Assembly (NCBI GenBank): GCA_030594205.1
Contig: JAUVFR010000007.1
Span: 1 to 56,755 of the forward strand
Direction of reading: 5' to 3'
Length of the DNA stretch: 56,755 nucleotides
DNA from: Methanobacteriota archaeon
GTDB taxonomy: Archaea > Thermoplasmatota > Thermoplasmata > RBG-16-68-12 > JAJISG01
Position numbers and translations under genes: made by a program. This document shows, in pieces, positions 51,877-56,755 of the stretch; positions within the stretch are counted from its first letter, which is position 1, and the number at the start of each line of letters is the position of its first letter. The notes beneath the pieces were generated by a model, which did not search any database, was not told where the DNA came from, and saw only the letters and a list, made by a program, of their open reading frames with translations.

Positions 51877-52362
51877 CTAGGAGGCTCCCATTTCCTCCTC
51901 AATGAACGCCCGAACCCGGTCCACGTGCCCCTTGACGCGAACTCGCGGGAGGACCTTCCGGATGGTCCCATCCTTGTCGATAACGAAAGTCGTCCGAACG
52001 ATGCCCCAGTGCTCGCGTCCGTACTGCTTCTTCAGCTGCCACACCCCGTAGGCGTCGGAGACGGCGTGGTCCGTGTCGGCGAGGAGGGGGAACGGAAGGG
52101 CGTGCTTGTCTCGGAACTTCTCGTGGGAGGCGATGTCGTCGTCGCTGACGCCGAGGACCTCCGTGTTCGCGTTCCGCAGCCGCACGAGGTTGTCCCGGAA
52201 GTCGCAGGCCTGCTGGGTACATCCCGGCGTCGCATCCCGGACGTAGAAGTAGAGAATCACGTTCTTCCCGCGCAACTCCTCCAGGGAAATCTCACCGCCC
52301 TCCGATGAAGGGAGGGTGAAGTCGGCGGCGGGCTGACCTTCCTCCGGGAGTCTGGCTACCAT
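51877..52362 (-). CDS. Peroxiredoxin, PrxQ/BCP type
   Basis: 161 residues from the ATG at 52362. It reduces hydrogen peroxide and organic peroxides. The peroxidatic Cys48 is in TPGCTQQACDF, with the resolving Cys53 five residues on, the PrxQ alpha-helical arrangement. FYVRDATPGCT and RTTFVIDKDGTIRKV are family motifs. An alternative ATG lies 12 codons upstream (52398). The likely electron donor is a thioredoxin-like protein, not in the window. Confidence 0.93.
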   Translation of the reverse strand: MVARLPEEGQPAADFTLPSSEGGEISLEELRGKNVILYFYVRDATPGCTQQACDFRDNLVRLRNANTEVLGVSDDDIASHEKFRDKHALPFPLLADTDHAVSDAYGVWQLKKQYGREHWGIVRTTFVIDKDGTIRKVLPRVRVKGHVDRVRAFIEEEMGAS

Positions 52363-52427
52363 GGTGATCCTCGGAACAGACGAGGCGTCGGTCTTCAACT
52401 CTTCCTGCGGCGAGACCGCATCGATGC

Positions 52428-52877
52428 CTAAGGGAAGAAGGGAATGGCACGGCTTTGGAAGAGAACGGTGACGAACCAGAAGAAGAACAAGATCAAGGCG
52501 AAGGCCATGAAACCCTTGCGAGTGGAGTCACTGAGGTCCGTCCGGAGAACACCCACCAAGAGGGCAAGGATGAGCAACAGGAACATGGCCACATCGACCA
52601 AGAGGGCTGAGGCCCCGATGAGGATGCGGACGAAATCCTGATGCGCCCCGGGCGAGGGAAACAACGCGGGCTCGACGAAACTGGGAACGCGTAGTAAGAC
52701 CGCGGCGGCGAGGAGCAGGACTCCGATCATGACCACCGCCGCCACCAATCCGCCCCGGCCCACGAGGCGGGTGGTGAGGGCCTCATCCCGCCCCGGCCCG
52801 GCCGACGGGGGTGCGGGGGGCCTTGCCGGAGGCGCTGCCGGCGGCTTGGGGGGTGCCTCCGTGACCTGCTCTTCCAT
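52428..52877 (-). CDS. Membrane protein with Pro-rich N terminus and three helices
   Basis: 149 residues. The first 38 are Pro/Ala-rich and unstructured (PPKPPAAPPARPPAPP). Three hydrophobic segments follow: GGLVAAVVMIGVLLLAAAVL, ILIGASALLVDVAMFLLLIL and GFMAFALILFFFWFVTVLF. The outline resembles DUF1634 proteins, though I cannot confirm the family. It is divergent from tfb, and the palindrome at 52906-52921 lies between them. Confidence 0.75.
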   Translation of the reverse strand: MEEQVTEAPPKPPAAPPARPPAPPSAGPGRDEALTTRLVGRGGLVAAVVMIGVLLLAAAVLLRVPSFVEPALFPSPGAHQDFVRILIGASALLVDVAMFLLLILALLVGVLRTDLSDSTRKGFMAFALILFFFWFVTVLFQSRAIPFFP

Positions 52878-52905
52878 GACAGCCAGAAACGAGGACGTGC
52901 GCGGC

Positions 52906-52921
52906 CAATATTTAAATATTG
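52906..52921. promoter_or_regulatory. Perfect 16-bp palindromic TATA element shared by tfb and the divergent membrane gene
   Basis: CAATATTTAAATATTG is its own reverse complement. Its centre is about 32 nt from the tfb ATG and about 37 nt from the ATG of the membrane protein, so one element could direct transcription both ways. Confidence 0.6.
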
Positions 52922-52945
52922 TGGGTTCCCTAAAAACGCGGGCTT

Positions 52946-53866
52946 ATGGCGGAAGTGGAGATTGTCACTCGCTGTCCTGAATGCAATAGCCCCCATCTTG
53001 TTCGCGATTACGAGCGGGCCGAGGTGATCTGTGAGGATTGTGGGCTCGTCCTGGATGAACAGCTCATCGACGAGGGCCCGGAGTGGCGGGCCTTTGATTC
53101 CGAGCAAAGGGAGGCTCGGGAGCGGGCCGGTCCCCCCTCATCGATTATGAGCCACGACAAAGGCCTGTCCACACAGATCGGCTGGCGGAACAAAGACGCC
53201 TACGGGCGGACGATCCCGCACCGGTCCCGGGCCCAGATTTACCGACTCCGCAAGTGGCAGCATCGCATTCGCACCTCGCGGTCGGGAGAGAGAAGCCTTG
53301 CCCAAGGATTGACTGAGATCAACACCATGGCTTCGAAGATGGGGCTGCCCCGGCATGTCCGAGAGACTGCCGCCGTGTTGTACCGGAAGGCCTCCACCAA
53401 GAACCTGGTCCGCGGTCGGAGCATCGACGAAGTCGTGGCGGCCACACTCTACGCCGCCTGCAGGCAGTGTGGGGTCCCTCGCACCCTCGACGAGATTGCG
53501 AACAAGTCCGCCGTGGAGCGGAAGAGCATCGGACGGACCTATCGGACTCTCACGCGGGCCCTGGGCCTGAAGCTTCTGCCCCAATCGCCCCGGGACTACA
53601 TCCCCCGATTCTGCAACAAACTCGGCCTGGACATGGAGGTCCAACGCAAGGCCTTGGACATCCTCGACGCGGTCGAGCGAGAGGAGCTCGCCTCGGGCGT
53701 GGCACCCTCCGGGGTCGCCGCAGCCACCATCTACATCGCGGCCATGCTGAACGGCCGGCCTTGCACGCAGAAGGATGTGGCGGAGGTCGCCGGGGTCACT
53801 GAGGTGACCATCCGAAACCGGTACAAGGCCATCTCGGAAGCCCTGGGGTACGAGGTCCACCGGTAG
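52946..53866 (+). CDS. tfb: Transcription initiation factor TFB (TFIIB homologue)
   Basis: 306 residues. It bridges TBP and RNA polymerase at promoters. The zinc ribbon is C10-x2-C13 and C29-x2-C32, the B-finger/linker region contains [17 protein letters not shown], and two cyclin folds follow, the second with [17 protein letters not shown]-type and [12 protein letters not shown] repeats. The length is normal. A palindromic TATA element lies directly upstream, divergent to a membrane protein gene. Confidence 0.97.
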   Translation: MAEVEIVTRCPECNSPHLVRDYERAEVICEDCGLVLDEQLIDEGPEWRAFDSEQREARERAGPPSSIMSHDKGLSTQIGWRNKDAYGRTIPHRSRAQIYRLRKWQHRIRTSRSGERSLAQGLTEINTMASKMGLPRHVRETAAVLYRKASTKNLVRGRSIDEVVAATLYAACRQCGVPRTLDEIANKSAVERKSIGRTYRTLTRALGLKLLPQSPRDYIPRFCNKLGLDMEVQRKALDILDAVEREELASGVAPSGVAAATIYIAAMLNGRPCTQKDVAEVAGVTEVTIRNRYKAISEALGYEVHR

Positions 53867-53876
53867 GGCTTCGGTA

Positions 53877-53888
53877 ACGTTTTATCGG
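53877..53888 (+). promoter_or_regulatory. TATA-like box for the FKBP gene
   Basis: ACGTTTTATCGG lies about 33 nt before the ATG at 53916. Confidence 0.55.
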
Positions 53889-53915
53889 CCCCTTGGCTTG
53901 CAGTGTGAGGGTTCC

Positions 53916-54647
53916 ATGGCCGAAGCCATCAAGGAGGGAAACCTGGTCTACATCGCGTTCGACGGGTGGATCGAGAATCCTGGCAGCGACCCCCAGCTCT
54001 TCGATACGACCGATGAGGACCGGGCCAAGGAAGCCGACCTTTTCGACGAGAAGCGGACGTATGGCGAGTTCCCCTTCATTGTGGGGAGTGGGCGCCTCCC
54101 GGAGGGGCTAGAGCAGGCCATCCTCAACGCCAAGGTGGGTGAGGAGAAGGAGGTCATCATCCCCCCGGCCCAGGGGATGGGCGAGCGGGACCCGAAGCTC
54201 GTCGAGCTACTCCCCCTGCGAGAGTTCCGTCGGCGGGAGATCGAGCCCCAACAGGGGATGGAGGTCCAGGTTCGCAATCGGAAGGGAACGGTGACTGCGG
54301 TCACAGCCGGTCGAGTTCGGGTGGATTTCAACAATCCCCTGGCGGGCCGGACCCTCCGCTACAAGTTCAAGGTCCTGAAGAAGGTAAAGGCGGCGAAGGC
54401 GAAGGTGAAGGCCATCATCGAGATGGACTACGGCTCCTCCGATGACTTCCAGATCAAGGTGGAGAAGGGCAAGGCATCCATCATCCTCCCCGACACCAGC
54501 AAGGTGGACGAGGCCTGGTTCGTCAACAAGTTCCGGATCGTCAGCGACCTCCGCGAGTATGCCGGCCTGAAGACCATCCTTTTCTTGGAAGAGTACACGA
54601 CGCCGAAGGAAGAAGTGCCTACGGAAGAGGAGACCCCGGAGGCCTGA
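53916..54647 (+). CDS. FKBP-type peptidyl-prolyl isomerase (SlyD-like, long archaeal form)
   Basis: 243 residues. It isomerises Xaa-Pro bonds and acts as a chaperone. The FKBP domain contains GNLVYIAFDGWIE, VGSGRLPEGLEQAI and VIIPPAQGMGERDPKLV, with the inserted flap (IF) domain between them, as in SlyD. FNNPLAGRTLRYKFKVL closes the domain. The last 80 residues form an extra C-terminal domain as in the long archaeal type. The 3' end overlaps the dehydrogenase by 29 nt in convergent orientation. Confidence 0.92.
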   Translation: MAEAIKEGNLVYIAFDGWIENPGSDPQLFDTTDEDRAKEADLFDEKRTYGEFPFIVGSGRLPEGLEQAILNAKVGEEKEVIIPPAQGMGERDPKLVELLPLREFRRREIEPQQGMEVQVRNRKGTVTAVTAGRVRVDFNNPLAGRTLRYKFKVLKKVKAAKAKVKAIIEMDYGSSDDFQIKVEKGKASIILPDTSKVDEAWFVNKFRIVSDLREYAGLKTILFLEEYTTPKEEVPTEEETPEA

Positions 54648-55740
54648 GGCGCGCCTCCGCCATCTCGACCGCCACCTCTCGAGGATTCCGGCCTTCCGCA
54701 ATGGAACGATTCACCACGTCGGCCGTGGCGCCCACGATCCGGCGGAAGACCTCTCGGAGCAAGCTCTCCTTCCGCGACCATTCTCGGATCAGAAGGAGGC
54801 CATAGGTCGCTGCGGCGCCCCCGTTGACGAGGAAGTCAGGGAGAACGAATACGGCTCGGCGATGGAGCTCCTCTTCGATGTCCTCCGGGATGGGAATGTT
54901 GGCAGCTTCTACGATCATCTTTGCCTTCACCTCGCCGACGTTCTCACGGTTGATAGCGTCAGGGACGGACGCAGGGACGAGGAGGTCGGACTCCCACTCC
55001 ATCCAGGCTTCCCGGGGCGCCTCTTCGGTCCCGGGGGGGAGGCGAGTACGATTCATCAGGCCCGCTGGCCCCCCAGCCAATGTTTCGAGTTCGAGGCCGT
55101 CCGGATGCCGGAGGGAGCCCTCGGCATCCGCCACACAGAGGACCCGGGCTCCCCGTCGAGCCAACTCTTCCGCGACGACCCGGCCGACACTTCCGTACCC
55201 CTGGATGGAGACCGTCGGGGGGTCCGCGGAGGCCCGTACCTGCTGCCAGGCGGCGAGCGCGGCATGAGTGACCGCGAGCCCCGTGCTCACCTCGTCGATC
55301 TCCTTCAGGAGTCGTGTATAGCGGGGACGAGGGGTCGGGTGGAACCCCATGCGGGCTAGCGGGTCCGCCGCGCTCTGATACGGATCCTCTCCCATGGACC
55401 GATAGAAGACCGAAATGTCGCGTCCGTCTGTCCCGAGATCGGGGCCCGTTACGATCCGATTCCGCATTACATCGCGGGCCGCCGTGCCGAAATCCTGGAG
55501 CGCGATCTCCTTCTCCGACCCTTCGGGATCCCCTCGAATCCCTAGCTTCGCACCTCCGAAGGGCAGGTCGAGGATGGCCCATTTGCGGGTCATGGTGAGC
55601 GCCAGTCGTTCCAACTCGGGCAATGTGACACTGGGAGAGAAGCGGAGGCCACCGGCGGCTAGTCCATGATACCATCGATCAACGACCACGTATGCATCGA
55701 GCCCATTTGCGTCGAAGGACCAGTGGTCCGTCGCAGCCAT
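54619..55740 (-). CDS. Glu/Leu/Phe/Val dehydrogenase family protein
   Basis: 373 residues. It would deaminate an amino acid oxidatively with NAD(P). GGLRFSPSVTL and MTRKWAILDLPFGGAKLGI carry the substrate and catalytic Lys residues; the Rossmann motif is GYGSVGRVVAEEL near residue 195, and ANIPIPEDIEEEL follows. The N terminus is shorter than in typical glutamate dehydrogenases (about 420), which is closer to leucine-type enzymes. The ATG at 55740 lies about 26 nt after CGTAATAAGG (55762-55771). Confidence 0.88.
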   Translation of the reverse strand: MAATDHWSFDANGLDAYVVVDRWYHGLAAGGLRFSPSVTLPELERLALTMTRKWAILDLPFGGAKLGIRGDPEGSEKEIALQDFGTAARDVMRNRIVTGPDLGTDGRDISVFYRSMGEDPYQSAADPLARMGFHPTPRPRYTRLLKEIDEVSTGLAVTHAALAAWQQVRASADPPTVSIQGYGSVGRVVAEELARRGARVLCVADAEGSLRHPDGLELETLAGGPAGLMNRTRLPPGTEEAPREAWMEWESDLLVPASVPDAINRENVGEVKAKMIVEAANIPIPEDIEEELHRRAVFVLPDFLVNGGAAATYGLLLIREWSRKESLLREVFRRIVGATADVVNRSIAEGRNPREVAVEMAEARLRPPGSPLP

Positions 55741-55761
55741 CGTGAGAGAAACGGAAGCGGG

Positions 55762-55771
55762 CCTTATTACG
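55762..55771 (-). promoter_or_regulatory. TATA-like box for the dehydrogenase
   Basis: The minus strand reads CGTAATAAGG, 26 nt before the ATG at 55740, which implies a leaderless mRNA. Confidence 0.5.
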
Positions 55772-55793
55772 CTGGCCCCGCTCCCCTTGGCAC

Positions 55794-55803
55794 CGTTAAA
55801 TAG
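55794..55803 (+). promoter_or_regulatory. TATA box for tRNA-Arg
   Basis: CGTTAAATAG is centred about 27 nt upstream of the tRNA 5' end at 55826. Confidence 0.6.
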
Positions 55804-55825
55804 CCATCTCACCCCTCAACGGCCG

Positions 55826-55900
55826 GGACGCGTGGCCTAGTCTGGATATGGCACCGGCCTCCTAAGCCGGCGGTCGAGGGTTCAAATCCCTCCGCGTCCG
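55826..55900 (+). tRNA. tRNA-Arg (CCU)
   Basis: 75 nt. The acceptor is GGACGCG/CGCGTCC with G73, the D-arm GCCT/TGGC, the anticodon arm CCGGC-CTCCTAA-GCCGG (anticodon CCT) and the T-arm GAGGG-TTCAAAT-CCCTC. All stems pair. It has no intron and no encoded CCA. This contrasts with the two intron-bearing tRNAs at 38.8-39.0 kb. Confidence 0.97.
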
Positions 55901-55952
55901 CTATTTAAGCTACTTATACTTCGTTCGCCTCGGCCTCCTACACCGGGGGGAG

Positions 55953-56204
55953 GTGAAGGAGAAAATGATGGGGAGAATATTCAAAGGCCCGTATGGAGGA
56001 TTTAGCGCGCTATCCATCGCTCTCATGATTGTGGTTGGGGGAGCATTCATTGCGCTCTGGCCCTTCGCGTTCATCTGGGGGTTGAACACCTTATTCGGGC
56101 TGGGCATCCCGCTCAACTTCTGGACGTGGCTAGCTGCCGTCGTGATACTCTTGACGATAGCGGCCGTAGGAATGTTCGGAAAAGGCTATTCAGCCGCCAA
56201 ATGA
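55953..56204 (+). CDS. Small two-helix membrane protein
   Basis: 83 residues from the GTG at 55953 (ATG at 55965 or 55968 are options). Two hydrophobic segments, ALSIALMIVVGGAFIALWPF and WLAAVVILLTIAAVGMF, flank a short loop. TATA-like CTATTTAAG (55901-55909) and ACTTATACT (55912-55920) lie upstream, right after tRNA-Arg. It is not recognised. Confidence 0.65.
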   Translation: MKEKMMGRIFKGPYGGFSALSIALMIVVGGAFIALWPFAFIWGLNTLFGLGIPLNFWTWLAAVVILLTIAAVGMFGKGYSAAK

Positions 56205-56680
56205 GGGCCTCAAGTCGATGGGGGGGTCCGTCCCCTCCTCCGGATCAGTCCGTCTTGCGTGAGACGCTAGCAAGACAACAAGGAGCGCGAGCCATCCTAC
56301 GTCCATGGCTTCATGGTGGGTCTGCTAGGCTTTCCATCTCGCAATGGCCGATCAATGCCGCTGCCGCTCCTTGGACGAACGTCAAGGACTCGCCTTAACC
56401 TCTTGGACGAACGCGCCTCCGGGAAGAGGCAGTTTCGCGCCCAAAGGCGGAATCGGCGAAATCGATGGAGTGAACGTCACCGATTGAGAATGACCGCGGC
56501 GACAACTCCCAGAGCAATGACGACGAGTCCAAATCGAGACGACTAGACCGCGATAGATTCCCCTCGGTTCGTTCCTCCTACGCCATTCCTCCCGCCGATC
56601 TGCCCGAAGTGGGAAGAACCGTGACAAACTTCTCACGTGATTGGACAAGTATTCGCAACGGTCAAGGTTTCCGGACTATC
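56205..56680. other. Gene-poor stretch, no supported gene
   Basis: No credible coding frame, RNA or repeat family is seen. CTTGGACGAACG occurs twice, at about 56372-56383 and 56402-56413. On the minus strand a short frame near 56490-56535 encodes a membrane-helix-like peptide (FGLVVIALGVVAAVILNR) without any start codon. This looks like decayed sequence. Confidence 0.4.
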
Positions 56681-56755
56681 TCAATCTCCTTTCGCCTTGC
56701 AATCAGAGCAGACCAGAATCGTCTCTCCGCCCCTCTCCGCGAGGTAGAGGTGGGC
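56681..56755 (-). CDS. C-terminal end of a protein with a Cys pair (partial)
   Basis: The last 24 codons are visible: HLYLAERGGETILVCSDCKA then KGD and a stop at 56681. C-x2-C near the end suggests one half of a zinc ribbon. The rest lies outside the window. The family cannot be judged. Confidence 0.4.
   Translation of the reverse strand, partial: AHLYLAERGGETILVCSDCKAKGD

Noticed and set aside
56372-56413. Direct repeat CTTGGACGAACG, spaced 30 nt
   Set aside because: Only two copies, no palindrome, no array structure, so not a CRISPR or origin.
56490-56535. Short membrane-helix-like peptide on the minus strand
   Set aside because: Closed by a stop upstream with no start codon; too short to call.
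56382-56648. 88-codon open frame on the minus strand near the window end
   Set aside because: Arg/Pro/Ser-rich shadow composition, no start signal, no recognisable fold.

Overview
The window is archaeal chromosome of high GC content (estimated by eye at about 60-65%). It carries TFB, the termination nuclease FttA/aCPSF1, a proteasome beta subunit, ribosomal proteins L7Ae, S28e, L24e and S2, aIF5B, deoxyhypusine synthase, TiaS, aTrm56 and intron-containing tRNAs. Many genes start 0-10 nt downstream of the transcription start predicted from a TATA box about 26 nt further up, so leaderless mRNAs look common. The gene set and the small winged-helix regulators fit an uncultured member of Thermoplasmatota; that lineage call is an inference. 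Coding is dense on both strands, with frequent 4-nt stop/start overlaps and many short convergent 3' overlaps. I see no insertion sequence, prophage, rRNA or CRISPR array.

Layout. 1-3925: an envelope/export region on the minus strand (ABC transporter, a large anchored secreted protein, a frameshifted secreted protein, a gene-free stretch rich in inverted repeats, a small membrane protein). 3950-7773: two paralogous double-GNAT proteins, a Ras-like GTPase and threonine dehydratase. 7921-13366: nitrilase, then the cluster L7Ae-S28e-L24e-Ndk-aIF5B and another GNAT. 13380-18237: site-2 protease, CutA, and the eno-rps2-amrB group. 18345-24846: DUF5679 protein, class III aminotransferase, TiaS, a zinc-ribbon/coiled-coil/KaiC-like protein, and an IscA-type protein with a small partner. 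25003-33883: deoxyhypusine synthase followed by biotin-dependent acyl-CoA carboxylase (BCCP, biotin carboxylase, carboxyltransferase), RidA, biotin ligase, methylmalonyl-CoA epimerase and mutase. 33934-38656: PurM, RlmE and an Lhr helicase. 38804-39046: two intron-containing tRNAs. 39095-47454: regulators, asparaginase, a lipid-kinase-like membrane protein, OB-fold protein, aTrm56, SerK-like protein, cobalamin adenosyltransferase, a flavin-type oxidoreductase and PyrBI. 47578-56755: small regulators, OB-fold protein, FttA, proteasome, PrxQ, TFB, FKBP, glutamate-type dehydrogenase, tRNA-Arg and a sparse end.

Functional links. BCCP + AccC + carboxyltransferase + BirA + Mce + McmA1 + ATP:cob(I)alamin adenosyltransferase (44282) together make most of a propionyl-CoA to succinyl-CoA route. 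The cobalamin-binding small mutase subunit is not in the window. TiaS modifies tRNA-Ile2(CAU), and a CAU tRNA lies in the same window. aTrm56 methylates C56 of the T-loop, and that CAU tRNA has an 18-nt insertion in its T-loop, which is the most unusual feature seen. Other points worth checking are an apparent CTG start for pyrI overlapping the pyrB stop, an L24e-HhH fusion, a perfect 16-bp palindromic TATA element between tfb and a divergent membrane gene, and a structured gene-free region near 3.5 kb.
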